A stretch of DNA of 35,587 nt, taken from assembly GCA_910580005.1 (NCBI GenBank), contig CAJTXH010000013.1, forward strand, positions 1 through 35,587, written 5' to 3'. The stretch's first letter is position 1, and the number at the start of each line of letters is the position of its first letter. The notes under the pieces were generated by a model. That model was not told where the DNA came from. It saw nothing but the letters and a program-made list of their open reading frames with translations, and ran no database searches. Shown here piece after piece: positions 1 to 8,514 of the stretch. The position numbers and the translations under genes were made by a program. Source of the stretch: an uncultured Lachnospiraceae bacterium (GTDB lineage: Bacteria > Bacillota > Clostridia > Lachnospirales > Lachnospiraceae).

Positions 1-18
1 TGTGCAAAATGGCACTGC

Positions 19-55
19 AAAAATCCTCGAATTTTACTGAAGGCTGAACTGTTAC
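19..55 (+). repeat. dispersed intergenic repeat, copy A
   Basis: AAAAATCCTCGAATTT is followed by a short variable stretch, then GGCTG, then a degenerate TGTTAC end. The same arrangement occurs at 22595-22631, on the same strand and also upstream of a plus-strand gene. The two copies share an identical block of about 16 bases, and the second half is looser. It looks like a short repetitive extragenic element; its function is unknown. Confidence 0.5.
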
Positions 56-285
56 CACCCTTGCTGTTTTATCTTTAAAATTAAAGATAAAAAATGCCAT
101 CAGTGGTATAATGTTGTATTATAAAAATATCTGGGATTTAATTCTTGAACAATATTAAATTTTTCTATATAATAAAAACAGATATTACAAAGAAAAAGGG
201 AAAAGCATCATTTTCATTAAAAAGGACTGGCAGACAAATCTTTTATATTATATAACTCTGGCATTGTACTTAAATTTTTTTAATG

Positions 286-314
286 TAGACGGATAAAAAA
301 TTTAGTGCTATAAT
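286..314 (+). promoter_or_regulatory. promoter for bactofilin-pyrH-frr
   Basis: TAGACG (286-291), a 17-nt spacer and TATAAT (309-314) form a sigma-A-like promoter. The -10 box sits inside a small palindrome, GCTATAATAGC. The predicted transcript start is about 75 nt before the bactofilin start codon. Confidence 0.6.
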
Positions 315-398
315 AGCATGGATGGACGGGATAATGTTTTGTGTGGTATGTATTAAACAGTGGCATTTTATAGAAAATATATTCTAGGAGGATGAGAA

Positions 399-1355
399 AT
401 GGGTTTATTTAAAGACGATGACATTAGCGGCATAGAAGGGCTGGATTTAGATGCTGGTGTTCTTGAAGGCTTTGGGGATGATACTATTGACAAGGATTTA
501 CTGAACCAGATTTTTGCTGATGATGGCGGCAGTGCAGATGATGAAACTGAAGATGCACAGCTTGATGTTGATAGTGAAGGGTTCTATATTGATGAAGATA
601 CAAGTAATGTACCAGGGGATGGTACTGTTATTGAAGATGAAGCAGAACCTGTAACTGGTGTAAGTAAAGAAACACCAGCAGAAGAGAAACAGGAAGAAAC
701 AGCAAAAGAAGAAATACCAGAAGAAGTTCCTGTCAAAGAAGAAGAGGAAATACCAGAAGAACCAAAAGTGCCAGAAGAACAGGCTGAAGAAGTGCCAGCA
801 GAGGAGAAGCCTGCTGAAGAACCTGTATCAAACACTGTAGTACCTATTTCTGTAAATGATGATGTTGTTAATAATGAAGCTATGAAAGCCATGAATGAAG
901 AACGTCTGAATGGAACAGTTACAGTAATTACTGAGAATACAACTATCACAGGAAGCATTTCATCTGATGGTTCACTTGAGGTTATGGGAACAATTACAGG
1001 TGATATTGAATGTGTAGGCAAAGTATATATTAATGGTAAAGTTTCAGGAGGGGTTGTTGCTTCTGAAATATATGTAAATACACCTAAGCTTAATGGCGGG
1101 CTTATCAGTGAAGGCACTGTAAGGATTGGTGTAGGAACTGTGGTTTTAGGGGATGTTACAGGCTCATCTGCTTATATTGCAGGGGCAGTAAGGGGCAATA
1201 TTGATATAGAAGGGCCTTTAGTTATTGAATCCACAGCTATATTAAAAGGTGACATAAAGGCTAAAACAATTACCATAAAGTCTGGTGCTGTAATAGATGG
1301 TTACTGTTCACTTTACCAGACTGCAGTTGACGTGGATAAGATTTTTGAAGAATAA
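399..1355 (+). CDS. bactofilin family polymer-forming protein
   Basis: This is a 318-residue protein in two parts. Residues 1 to about 165 are acidic and probably disordered, rich in Glu and Pro (repeats such as PEEVPVKEEEE and PAEEKPAEEP). Residues about 166-310 form a bactofilin (DUF583) domain, with short hydrophobic/glycine beta-helix rungs such as ITGSISSDGSLEVMGTITGD. Bactofilins polymerise without nucleotide into cytoskeletal filaments, often at the membrane, and affect cell shape or envelope placement. No membrane segment or signal peptide is visible. The ATG follows a perfect AGGAGG. It is about twice the length of a minimal bactofilin because of the acidic arm. It lies 40 nt upstream of pyrH and is probably co-transcribed with it. 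Family call is firm; the cellular role is inferred. Confidence 0.88.
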   Translation: MGLFKDDDISGIEGLDLDAGVLEGFGDDTIDKDLLNQIFADDGGSADDETEDAQLDVDSEGFYIDEDTSNVPGDGTVIEDEAEPVTGVSKETPAEEKQEETAKEEIPEEVPVKEEEEIPEEPKVPEEQAEEVPAEEKPAEEPVSNTVVPISVNDDVVNNEAMKAMNEERLNGTVTVITENTTITGSISSDGSLEVMGTITGDIECVGKVYINGKVSGGVVASEIYVNTPKLNGGLISEGTVRIGVGTVVLGDVTGSSAYIAGAVRGNIDIEGPLVIESTAILKGDIKAKTITIKSGAVIDGYCSLYQTAVDVDKIFEE

Positions 1356-1395
1356 AAACAGGTGTATTTACATAGATACCTGACAGGAGACAGAT

Positions 1396-2100
1396 ATGGC
1401 AGAATATAAGAGGATTTTATTAAAATTAAGTGGGGAAGCCCTTGCAGGGCCAAATAAGACAGGTTTTGACGAAGCTACCTGTTTTGGCGTGGCAAAACAG
1501 GTTAAAGAACTTGTGGATGCTGGCATAGAAGTGGGAATAGTTACCGGAGGAGGCAATTTCTGGCGTGGGCGTACAAGTGAAAATATTGACCGTACAAAAG
1601 CAGACCAGATAGGTATGTTAGCTACTGTTATGAACTGCATATATGTTTCAGAGATTTTCCGTTCAGCAGGCATTATGACAAATGTACTTACACCATTTGA
1701 GTGTGGTTCATTTACAAAGCTTTTTTCAAAGGACAGGGCAAATAAATATTTTTCAAAAGGAATGGCAGTATTTTTTGCAGGCGGCACAGGGCATCCATAT
1801 TTTTCAACAGATACATCAACGGTGCTGCGTGCTATTGAGATAGAAGCAGATATAATTCTTTCTGCCAAATCAATTGATGGGGTATATGATTCAGACCCTG
1901 CATTAAATCCTGCTGCCAGGAAATATGATGTTATAGATATTAATGATGTAATAAACCAGCGCCTTGGTGTAATAGACCTCGCTGCTGCCGTTCTTTGCAT
2001 GGAAAACCATATGCCTATGATGATTTTCGGGCTCAATGAAGAAAATAGCATTGTGAATACTGTAAATGGTGTGGCTAAAGGTACTTTGGTTACAGCATAA
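1396..2100 (+). CDS. pyrH: UMP kinase
   Basis: This 234-residue amino-acid-kinase-family enzyme phosphorylates UMP to UDP with ATP in pyrimidine nucleotide synthesis, as a cytoplasmic hexamer. The N-terminal LKLSGEAL phosphate-binding segment (about residues 9-16), the GGGNFWRG loop and the later SAKSIDGVYDSDP stretch are all typical of PyrH. Length matches the family. The ATG follows GGAG (CAGGAGACAG). The gene is followed by frr, the very common bacterial pyrH-frr pair, so this is a housekeeping segment. Confidence 0.97.
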   Translation: MAEYKRILLKLSGEALAGPNKTGFDEATCFGVAKQVKELVDAGIEVGIVTGGGNFWRGRTSENIDRTKADQIGMLATVMNCIYVSEIFRSAGIMTNVLTPFECGSFTKLFSKDRANKYFSKGMAVFFAGGTGHPYFSTDTSTVLRAIEIEADIILSAKSIDGVYDSDPALNPAARKYDVIDINDVINQRLGVIDLAAAVLCMENHMPMMIFGLNEENSIVNTVNGVAKGTLVTA

Positions 2101-2140
2101 TAATAAACAAAAGGCCGGTTGCGGCAGAATGGAGAATAAT

Positions 2141-2695
2141 ATGAGTGTTGAATTAAAACAGTTTGAAGAAAAGATGAAGAAATCAGTTGAAAATCTTGCA
2201 AATGATTATACTACAATACGTGCAGGGCGTGCTAATCCTCATGTACTTGACAAGATTACAGTGGATTATTACGGGACTCCTTCTAACCTCCAGTCAGTTG
2301 CCAACATTTCTGTATCAGAAGCACGCACTCTTTTAATACAGCCTTGGGAGCCAGGCCTGGTTAAAGAAATTGAAAAAGCTATACTAGTATCTGACCTTGG
2401 CCTGACGCCTAATAATGATGGCAAATCCATACGTCTTTCATTTCCTGAGCTTACAGAGGAGAGACGTAAGGAACTTGTTAAAGATGTAAAGAAGAAGGGT
2501 GAAGACAGCAAAATTGCAATCAGGAACATACGCAGGGATGCAAATGACATGGCTAAAAAGCAGCAAAAAGCAAATGAAATCTCTGAGGATGAGCAGAAAG
2601 ATGCAGAAGCAGGCATCCAGAAAATGACTGATGAATACGTAAGTAAAATTGACAAAATGATTGATGAAAAGTCAAAAGAAATTATGACTGTATAA
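2141..2695 (+). CDS. frr: ribosome recycling factor
   Basis: This 184-residue RRF acts with EF-G to split the post-termination ribosome. The central motif RAGRANPHVLDKITVDYYGTP is the family signature, and the long charged helices at both ends form the three-helix bundle. The start at 2141 is chosen because GGAG at 2131-2134 lies six nt upstream, and the product MSVELKQFEEK fits the usual 184-185 residue length. An in-frame ATG at 2129 and the open frame from 2066 would add unlikely residues overlapping the end of pyrH. A strong terminator follows at 2716. Confidence 0.97.
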   Translation: MSVELKQFEEKMKKSVENLANDYTTIRAGRANPHVLDKITVDYYGTPSNLQSVANISVSEARTLLIQPWEPGLVKEIEKAILVSDLGLTPNNDGKSIRLSFPELTEERRKELVKDVKKKGEDSKIAIRNIRRDANDMAKKQQKANEISEDEQKDAEAGIQKMTDEYVSKIDKMIDEKSKEIMTV

Positions 2696-2715
2696 TAATA
2701 CAGATATTAAAAACC

Positions 2716-2749
2716 AAATGCCAGGGCAGTATATGCCACTGGCATTTTT
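2716..2749 (+). terminator. Rho-independent terminator after frr, probably bidirectional
   Basis: AAATGCCAG (2716-2724) pairs with CTGGCATTT (2739-2747), and an inner GGCA/TGCC pair extends the stem. A short T run follows. On the minus strand the hairpin is followed by GGTTTTT, so it can also end the convergent glycosyltransferase transcript. Confidence 0.88.
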
Positions 2750-2800
2750 AAATTAACACATTTTGCAGGAAAATTATGCAGGATGGTGCCAGAAATACGT

Positions 2801-4081
2801 CTATGCCTGTAATTTTTCCCTTAATTTCCTTGCACATTCCAGGAAAACCGGTTTATGTGCAAATATAAAACTTCTTTTGCTGTAATTATAATTAATAATA
2901 TCCAATGCATCATCTTCTGTTTCAAAGATGCATCTATGAATATCAATATATATTTTTGTACAGCTTAAATCTTCAAGTTCAAAAATATTTTCACATATGG
3001 AAATAACAGGTACATTTTCCTGTGGCTGCTCTGTCCATGTAATATTAAAACCGTTACAAGCTGCAAAATTCTTTAGCCAGTTTGCAGTAGAAAAGTAGTA
3101 GTTTTCTTCAAGGTAAATTTTTTCTTTGCCATTAAACAGGTGCAGTAATGGTTCTTTATTAAAATCCAGGCTGAATATCCTGTTTTCACCTGCTTTGCCC
3201 ATAATCCCATGTATTGCATCATCATATGCTAACATTACTGTCCTGGCATGGTTTTTGTTTCCAGAGTGAAGCCCTTCATATGCAACCTGGAAAACAGAGC
3301 CAAGGAATGTTTCCGCCATTCTGCCAAGTTCTTCTTCTTTAACATATTTTATAAAAAATACAATCCAGTTGCGCCATGCATAGTATGTAGGGAATGTATT
3401 ATGTACTTCATTTTTAGCACCCATTGCATGAAGTACCTTTGCGTTTCCTACAGAAGCAACTTTATAGCCTGCACGGTTACAAAGATAACACCATTCTGTA
3501 TCATCCCAGTACAGGAAATTTTCTTCTGGCATTAAGCCAATTTTATCAATAACACATCTTTTTACCATAAGTGAACATGCAGCAACGGAATCTGTATAAA
3601 TAAATTCTGGCATACTGCCATCTTCATATTCATTGAAATATAATGCTTCAGTACAGAAATACTTAAAATCAATTTCCTGTCCGAACTGCTGTACGTAATC
3701 AGGATTTCCCATATGGTATACCTTAGCACCAGCCATGCCAGCTTCTGGATGTGTTTCCAGGAATTTATATAAATTGCCTATTGCATTCTCATCAAGAAGT
3801 GCATCATTATCTACACACATAACATAAGGATATCCCTTTTTATATACTTCCCGTAGCCCTGTATTAAAACCTCCCGAACCACCAAGGTTTTCCTGGTTTT
3901 CAATTAGTACAAGCCTGCCAGGGTAAGTTTCTTTTATACGTTTTACAGACATATCTGTAGAACCATTGTCTACAACATACAAATCAAAGTCCTGGAACTT
4001 GGACTCAAGTACGCTCTGGATGCAGTCAAGTACAGCATCTTCTTTATTATAATTGCATATTACAATACCAATTTTTTTCAT
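2801..4081 (-). CDS. family 2 glycosyltransferase (rhamnosyltransferase-like)
   Basis: This is a 426-residue GT-A fold glycosyltransferase. Visible motifs are the N-terminal IGIVICNYNK strand, DNGSTD at residues 38-43 (nucleotide-sugar binding), LGGSGGFNTG at 66-75 and the metal-binding DND at 91-93. A later YWDDTEWCYL segment is typical of the WbbL/GlfT-like branch that transfers rhamnose or galactofuranose to cell-surface glycans. The last 110 or so residues are not recognised. No membrane segments are seen, so it is probably cytoplasmic or membrane-associated. The start follows GAGGT on the minus strand. It stands alone, divergent from the MATE gene and convergent with frr. Donor and acceptor cannot be read from sequence. 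Confidence 0.87.
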   Translation of the reverse strand: MKKIGIVICNYNKEDAVLDCIQSVLESKFQDFDLYVVDNGSTDMSVKRIKETYPGRLVLIENQENLGGSGGFNTGLREVYKKGYPYVMCVDNDALLDENAIGNLYKFLETHPEAGMAGAKVYHMGNPDYVQQFGQEIDFKYFCTEALYFNEYEDGSMPEFIYTDSVAACSLMVKRCVIDKIGLMPEENFLYWDDTEWCYLCNRAGYKVASVGNAKVLHAMGAKNEVHNTFPTYYAWRNWIVFFIKYVKEEELGRMAETFLGSVFQVAYEGLHSGNKNHARTVMLAYDDAIHGIMGKAGENRIFSLDFNKEPLLHLFNGKEKIYLEENYYFSTANWLKNFAACNGFNITWTEQPQENVPVISICENIFELEDLSCTKIYIDIHRCIFETEDDALDIINYNYSKRSFIFAHKPVFLECARKLREKLQA

Positions 4082-4237
4082 AAATTACCTCATTTCTTTA
4101 TATGTTTTTGTGTAATTAATATTTTATATACATATATAAACCATAAATATTTAATCTTATTTTATCATTAGCAAACTGAAAATACAACCTTGCCAGAGCC
4201 AGGATAATAAGATAACTGGAAATTTTATAAACAATAT

Positions 4238-4266
4238 TTGCAAATGCTACCAATATAATATAAAAT
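4238..4266 (+). promoter_or_regulatory. promoter for the MATE gene
   Basis: TTGCAA (4238-4243), a 17-nt spacer and TAAAAT (4261-4266) lie in the roughly 200-nt divergent region between the glycosyltransferase and the exporter. The predicted leader is about 20 nt, ending in the strong Shine-Dalgarno GGAGGGG. Confidence 0.55.
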
Positions 4267-4291
4267 ACAAATATTACATATGGAGGGGTTT

Positions 4292-5689
4292 ATGGCAAGT
4301 GAAGATTTACTAGATAAAATGAAGAGTGGCGGCAGCCTGTCTGGAAAAGAGCAGTCACAGCTTGTATTTTTCCTTAGTATCCCTGCGATTATGGCACAAG
4401 TTACTTCTGTTATTATGCAGTATACAGATGCCTCAATGGCAGGAAGCCTTGGGGCGGGTGCGTCTGCTTCAATCGGGCTTGTATCAAGTTCAACATGGCT
4501 TTTTGGCGGTGTATGTGGTGCTGTTGCAGCAGGTTTTTCCATACAGGCAGCACACAGTATTGGCGGAGGAAGGGTACAGGAAGCCAGAAGCATTATGCGG
4601 CAGTCAGTTATTACAGCTTTAATTACCAGCCTGCTGCTTGCAGCAGCAGGTGTTTTAACAGGAATGCATCTTCCAGAATGGCTTGGAGGTGCAAAGGAAA
4701 TACAGGATAATGCAAGAAACTACTTTATTATTTATGTATTATCCCTTCCAGCAATACAGCTTAACAGGCTGGCCGGGGGGCTTTTGCAATGCAGCGGCAA
4801 TATGAAAGTGCCAGGGATGCTTAATATTTTAATGTGCATTTTAGATGTGGTTTTTAATTTCCTGTTGATTTTTCCATCAAGACATATATACCTGGCAGGA
4901 ATTAAAATAATAATGCCAGGTGCAGGTCTTGGTGTAACGGGTGCAGCACTTGGGACAGCATTTTCCCAGGTATGTATAGCAGTGTTAATGATGTGGTTTT
5001 TGTGCTTTAAATCAGGCATTTTTAAAATAAAACGCCATGAAAGCTGGAAGCCACGCAGGGAATATGTGCTAAAAGCTGTAAAGCTTGCACTTCCTATCGG
5101 ATGGGAAAACCTTATGATGTGTGGTGCTATGGTAGTTTCCACCAGGATAGTTGCACCCCTTGGCTCTGTGCCAATAGCTGCAAATTCATTTGCAATTACG
5201 GCGGAAAGCCTTTGTTATATGCCAGGTTATGGTATAGGGGAGGCAGCAGCAACCCTTACAGGGCAGAGCATAGGTGCAGGACGCAAGGAACTTGCAAGGA
5301 AGTTTGCAAGGATGACAGTATGGTTTGGTATTGCCAGCATGGCTGCAACAGGTGCTGCTATGTTTTTTGCAGCTCCAGCAATGATGGCACTTCTTACACC
5401 TGATAGAGATATACGCAGCCTTGGGACAATGGTACTCCGTATAGAAGCATTTGCAGAGCCTATGTATGGTGCATCTATTGTAGCTGCTGGCGCATTCCGT
5501 GGAGCAGGTGATACACTTGTGCCAAGCATGATGAACTTTGGAAGTATCTGGTTTGTACGTATTACACTTGCACTTGTATTAACAAGGCATTATGGTTTAA
5601 AGGGAGCATGGATTGCAATGTGTATAGAATTATGTTTCCGTGGCATTATCTTTATTGTACGGCTTTACAAGGAAAAATGGATGCATTAG
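4292..5689 (+). CDS. MATE family multidrug/Na+ efflux transporter
   Basis: This 465-residue polytopic membrane protein has about twelve hydrophobic segments in two related halves, as expected for a MATE antiporter. These proteins export organic cations or metabolites using Na+ or H+ gradients. Typical stretches are IPAIMAQVTSVIMQYTDA near residue 33, LPAIQLNRLAGGLLQ in the middle and ALPIGWENLMMCGAMVV at the start of the second half. The start at 4292 is chosen because GGAGGGG (4282-4288) precedes it; the in-frame ATG at 4280 overlaps that site. It has its own promoter and no adjacent regulator. Substrate is unknown. Confidence 0.9.
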   Translation: MASEDLLDKMKSGGSLSGKEQSQLVFFLSIPAIMAQVTSVIMQYTDASMAGSLGAGASASIGLVSSSTWLFGGVCGAVAAGFSIQAAHSIGGGRVQEARSIMRQSVITALITSLLLAAAGVLTGMHLPEWLGGAKEIQDNARNYFIIYVLSLPAIQLNRLAGGLLQCSGNMKVPGMLNILMCILDVVFNFLLIFPSRHIYLAGIKIIMPGAGLGVTGAALGTAFSQVCIAVLMMWFLCFKSGIFKIKRHESWKPRREYVLKAVKLALPIGWENLMMCGAMVVSTRIVAPLGSVPIAANSFAITAESLCYMPGYGIGEAAATLTGQSIGAGRKELARKFARMTVWFGIASMAATGAAMFFAAPAMMALLTPDRDIRSLGTMVLRIEAFAEPMYGASIVAAGAFRGAGDTLVPSMMNFGSIWFVRITLALVLTRHYGLKGAWIAMCIELCFRGIIFIVRLYKEKWMH

Positions 5690-5750
5690 GCGGTGGGAAG
5701 CCTGCATACTGCTGGTTTATGAAACGGACGTGTATTAACAGCAAACCCTC

Positions 5751-5779
5751 TTGACATAGATAACAGCAAGATATAATAT
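5751..5779 (+). promoter_or_regulatory. strong promoter for the nitronate monooxygenase/tcdA pair
   Basis: A perfect TTGACA (5751-5756) is followed after 17 nt by TAATAT (5774-5779), or after 15 nt by TATAAT (5772-5777). The start codon lies at 5811 behind AGGAGGGG. Confidence 0.75.
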
Positions 5780-5810
5780 AGTTTTAAAAACTACGTCAGG
5801 AGGGGTTATA

Positions 5811-6872
5811 ATGGAACTTAAAGAGTTAAACATAGGTAGTCTTGTAATTAAATATCCAATAATACAAGGCGGAATGGGTGTTGGGATAAGCAGGGGTAAG
5901 CTTGCAGGGGCTGTTTCGGCAAATGGAGGTCTTGGCATTATTTCGACAGCACAGATAGGTTATGATGAACCAGGTTTTGAAAAGGACCAGAATAAAGCAA
6001 ACCTGGACGCAATACGCAGGCATATTTTAATGGCAAAGGAAATATCAGGAGGAAAGCCTGTTGGTGTAAATATAATGGTTGCATTAAAGAATTACAAAGA
6101 CCATGTAAAAGCAGCAATTGAAGCAGGTGCAGATGTTATAATTTCAGGTGCAGGGCTTCCCATACACCTTCCAGAATACACCAGTGGTTCTGCGTGCAAG
6201 ATAGCACCAATTGTTTCATCAGCAAAAGCAGCAAAGGTAATATTGCAGAACTGGCTTAAAAAGGCAGGCAGGGCAGCAGATTTTATAGTAGTGGAAGGTC
6301 CAAAAGCAGGAGGGCATCTTGGATTTAAAAAAGAGCAGGCCTGTAGCATAACGGATGAAGAGTATGATGCTGAAATCAAAAAGATTGTAGAAACTGTAAA
6401 AGAGTTTGAAGATAAAAGCAGCACAAAAATACCTGTAATTATTGCTGGAGGGATATTTACCCATAACGATATATGCCACGCTATGTCACTTGGTGCATCA
6501 GGTGTACAGATTGCGTCACGTTTTGTTGCAACGGATGAGTGCGATGCTGATATTAAATATAAACAGGCTTATATAAATGCAACAGATAAAGACGTTATAA
6601 TTATTGACAGCCCTGTAGGAATGCCAGGCAGGGCAATAAGGAACAAGTTTACAGACTATATAAAAAATAACAGGATTAAGCCAGAGAAATGTTTTAACTG
6701 CCTTGAAAAATGCAATCCTGCAGAAGTGCCGTATTGCATAACAAAAGCACTTACAGACGCAGTATGCGGCGATACAGAGAACGGGCTTGTATTTGCAGGT
6801 GCAAATGTAGGGCGTATAAACAAGATAGTACCAGTACATGAGCTTATGGAAGAGCTGGCAGGGGCGAGGTGA
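5811..6872 (+). CDS. nitronate monooxygenase / FabK-like flavoprotein
   Basis: This is a 353-residue FMN-dependent TIM-barrel protein of the nitronate monooxygenase (2-nitropropane dioxygenase) family, which also includes the enoyl-ACP reductase FabK. Family marks are QGGMGVGIS near residue 19, the GVNIMVAL and ISGAGLP strands, EGPKAGGHLG with the conserved histidine, and IIAGGIF followed by ASGVQIASRF for phosphate binding. The C-terminus carries a Cys-rich CFNCLEKCNP motif common in clostridial members and absent from many others. There is no fatty-acid gene beside it, so oxidation of nitronates or an unassigned reductase role is likelier than FabK. It ends 6 nt before tcdA. Confidence 0.85.
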   Translation: MELKELNIGSLVIKYPIIQGGMGVGISRGKLAGAVSANGGLGIISTAQIGYDEPGFEKDQNKANLDAIRRHILMAKEISGGKPVGVNIMVALKNYKDHVKAAIEAGADVIISGAGLPIHLPEYTSGSACKIAPIVSSAKAAKVILQNWLKKAGRAADFIVVEGPKAGGHLGFKKEQACSITDEEYDAEIKKIVETVKEFEDKSSTKIPVIIAGGIFTHNDICHAMSLGASGVQIASRFVATDECDADIKYKQAYINATDKDVIIIDSPVGMPGRAIRNKFTDYIKNNRIKPEKCFNCLEKCNPAEVPYCITKALTDAVCGDTENGLVFAGANVGRINKIVPVHELMEELAGAR

Positions 6873-6878
6873 AAGTTT

Positions 6879-7613
6879 ATGCAGGACCAGTTTTCAAGAA
6901 CCAGGCTTTTGTTAGGCAATAGTGCAATGGAGAAACTTGCCAGTGCAAGAGTTGCAATATTTGGAGTTGGAGGAGTAGGAGGCTATGTTGCTGAAGCACT
7001 TGCCAGAAGCGGAATAGGGAGTTTTGACCTTATAGACAGTGATATAATAAGCACCAGTAATATAAACAGGCAGATTATTGCAACAGTAAAAACTGTTGGC
7101 CAGTATAAAGTTGATGTAATGAAAGAAAGAATACTTGACATTAACCCTGGTGCAGATGTACACACATATAAATGTTTTTTTCTGCCAGGAAGTGAAGAAA
7201 ACTTTCCCTTTAGTGAATATTCATATATAGCAGATGCGGTTGATACAGTAACTGCTAAAATTGGGATTATTTTAAAAGCAAAAGAATCTGGCATACCTGT
7301 TATAAGCAGCATGGGAGCTGGAAACAAGCTTGATGCTTCACAATTTAAAGTAGCAGATATTTATAAGACAAAAGTATGCCCTCTTGCTAAAGTTATGAGG
7401 AGGGAACTTAAAAAGCGTGGTGTGGACAGCCTGAAAGTTGTATATTCAGAAGAAGTACCTGTAACATATACTGGCACAGGGCAGCAGGCTGGCAGCATGG
7501 AGGATGGAGCAGAAGAAGCTTTGGGACGCCCTGTGCCTGGAAGTGTTGCGTTTGTACCTTCTGCTGCAGGGCTAATTATCGCAGGGGAGATTGTAAAAGA
7601 CATTATAAAATAA
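6879..7613 (+). CDS. tcdA: tRNA threonylcarbamoyladenosine dehydratase
   Basis: This is a 244-residue E1-like (ThiF/MoeB superfamily) enzyme. TcdA uses ATP to cyclise t6A37 to ct6A37 in ANN-decoding tRNAs. The nucleotide-binding loop GVGGVGG is at residues 29-35, followed by DSDIISTSNINRQ, the acidic/asparagine-arginine segment of this family. The later SSMGAGNKLD and PLAKVMRRELKKRG stretches are characteristic of TcdA/CsdL proteins rather than ThiF. Length fits. It is translated from an ATG 6 nt after the previous stop and probably shares its promoter. No clear terminator follows before the decayed region. Confidence 0.92.
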   Translation: MQDQFSRTRLLLGNSAMEKLASARVAIFGVGGVGGYVAEALARSGIGSFDLIDSDIISTSNINRQIIATVKTVGQYKVDVMKERILDINPGADVHTYKCFFLPGSEENFPFSEYSYIADAVDTVTAKIGIILKAKESGIPVISSMGAGNKLDASQFKVADIYKTKVCPLAKVMRRELKKRGVDSLKVVYSEEVPVTYTGTGQQAGSMEDGAEEALGRPVPGSVAFVPSAAGLIIAGEIVKDIIK

Positions 7614-7693
7614 CATAATACAAGGGAATATAATAATATAATACAAGAATAACTATAGAAAGTTAATTAATATATAGTATTATAAGTCCATAA

Positions 7694-8065
7694 GTTAGAT
7701 TTGAAAACAGAGATATTGTATTAAATACACATGGAAAATCAGAAGGAAATTATTGTTATATGAGAGATGCAGTTTCCGCACTTTTATTTATTTTATTAAA
7801 GGGGATTAATGGCGAAGCATATAATGTTTCTAACGAAGAAACACATATAACTATTGCAGGAATGGCATCATTAGTAGCTTCTGGTATTGCAAATAACAAA
7901 ATTAAAGTGGTTTTTGATATTCCAGAAGAAAACATTTATGGATATGCTGCAGAAACTAAGATGAAACTTAATACAGATAAATTAAAAAAACTTGGGTGGA
8001 AGCCGGAAGTTGGATTAGAGGAGGCATATACCAGATTAATAGAAAGTATGAAATATTGTAAATAA
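7694..8065 (+). pseudogene. 3' remnant of an NAD-dependent sugar-nucleotide epimerase/dehydratase
   Basis: An open frame beginning after a stop at 7691 reads through NTHGKSEGNYCYMRDAVSAL and GEAYNVSNEETHITI, then KLKKLGWKPEVGLEEAY, ending at 8065. This matches the C-terminal third of extended short-chain dehydrogenases such as UDP-glucose 4-epimerase or dTDP-glucose 4,6-dehydratase. These use NAD and normally need an N-terminal Rossmann domain of about 200 residues, which is missing upstream. An ATG at 7760 could give 101 residues, but it has no good Shine-Dalgarno and starts inside the conserved domain. I read this as a 5'-truncated gene relic. The flanks are very AT-rich, consistent with deletion and decay. 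Confidence 0.75.
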
Positions 8066-8073
8066 ATTTTTAG

Positions 8074-8208
8074 ATAATTGGTTTTATTAACATAAATAAA
8101 AATAATGAAGAATACTTAAATAAATTGTATAAGAGTCAATTTATGCAGCATTTTTATTCTGGCAAAGAGATAGAAGCTTTTTATAAGAAATGGTTAAGAA
8201 TATTATAA
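8074..8208 (+). pseudogene. short decayed coding remnant, unidentified
   Basis: Directly after the epimerase relic, an open frame without a start codon encodes about 44 residues, including NKNNEEYLNKLYKSQFMQHF and GKEIEAFYKKWLRIL, before a stop at 8206. The composition is protein-like (amphipathic, Lys/Glu/Tyr-rich) but I do not recognise the family. It is probably the 3' end of a second lost gene from the same former cluster. A chance open frame in AT-rich DNA remains possible. Confidence 0.35.
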
Positions 8209-8280
8209 ACAAAGTAATGAAGCTGTAATTGTCACTATAATTTTTAATACATAAAAGATATTTACATATAACAGGCAATA

Positions 8281-8320
8281 ATTACCGATGAACTATATTA
8301 GATATTCATCGGTAATTTTA
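8281..8320 (+). terminator. Rho-independent terminator
   Basis: A perfect 12-bp stem, ATTACCGATGAA (8281-8292) with TTCATCGGTAAT (8305-8316), encloses a 12-nt loop and is followed by TTTA. It separates the decayed region from the amino-acid operon. It looks like the original terminator of the lost gene cluster. Confidence 0.75.
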
Positions 8321-8381
8321 ATATTATAGTATAAATACTATTTACAATAAAATTTATTCCCTGTTTTTCCATTTCTACAAC

Positions 8382-8410
8382 TTGACAGCGCAATAATTTC
8401 TGTATACACT
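8382..8410 (+). promoter_or_regulatory. promoter of the leuB-ilvD-ilvB-serC-serA operon
   Basis: A perfect TTGACA (8382-8387), a 17-nt spacer and TACACT (8405-8410) are present. The predicted leader is about 100 nt, too short for a T-box, and no T-box sequence elements are visible. Confidence 0.7.
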
Positions 8411-8438
8411 ATAAACTAGTGTTTTTCACAAAAGCTGT

Positions 8439-8458
8439 ACAGGCAATTAACAGCCTGT
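8439..8458 (+). promoter_or_regulatory. leader hairpin upstream of leuB
   Basis: ACAGGC (8439-8444) pairs with GCCTGT (8453-8458) across an 8-nt loop and is followed by TTATAAAA. It lies in the leader between the promoter and leuB. It could be a weak attenuator or mRNA-stabilising hairpin. No leader peptide with a run of Leu or Val codons accompanies it. Confidence 0.35.
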
Positions 8459-8514
8459 TTATAAAATATATGGATTTTTTTATATTAAATATACCCAGAA
8501 AGGAAGCATAGGTT

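Larger units (their letters stand above)
1..398. other. gene-less stretch upstream of the bactofilin operon
   Basis: No convincing coding frame is visible in this AT-rich region. It holds one copy of a dispersed repeat (19-55), shared with 22595-22631, and the promoter for the bactofilin-pyrH-frr group (286-314). A second TATAAT-like box lies near 110 with no convincing partner. The Shine-Dalgarno AGGAGG of the first gene sits just before position 398. The upstream gene is outside the window, so the stretch could also carry that gene's 3' signals. Confidence 0.6.

Noticed and set aside
1368..2201. 277-codon open frame on the minus strand across pyrH
   Set aside because: It lies wholly over pyrH, has no ribosome site and reads as low-information sequence; pyrH is unmistakable on the plus strand.
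5735..5938. Minus-strand open frame over the nitronate monooxygenase promoter
   Set aside because: It overlaps a consensus promoter and the start of a clear gene, with no start signals of its own.
8411..8514. Possible T-box or leader-peptide attenuator for leuB, including a 13-codon frame at 8470-8511
   Set aside because: The leader is only about 100 nt, lacks T-box elements, and the short frame has no ribosome site or run of Leu/Val/Ile codons.
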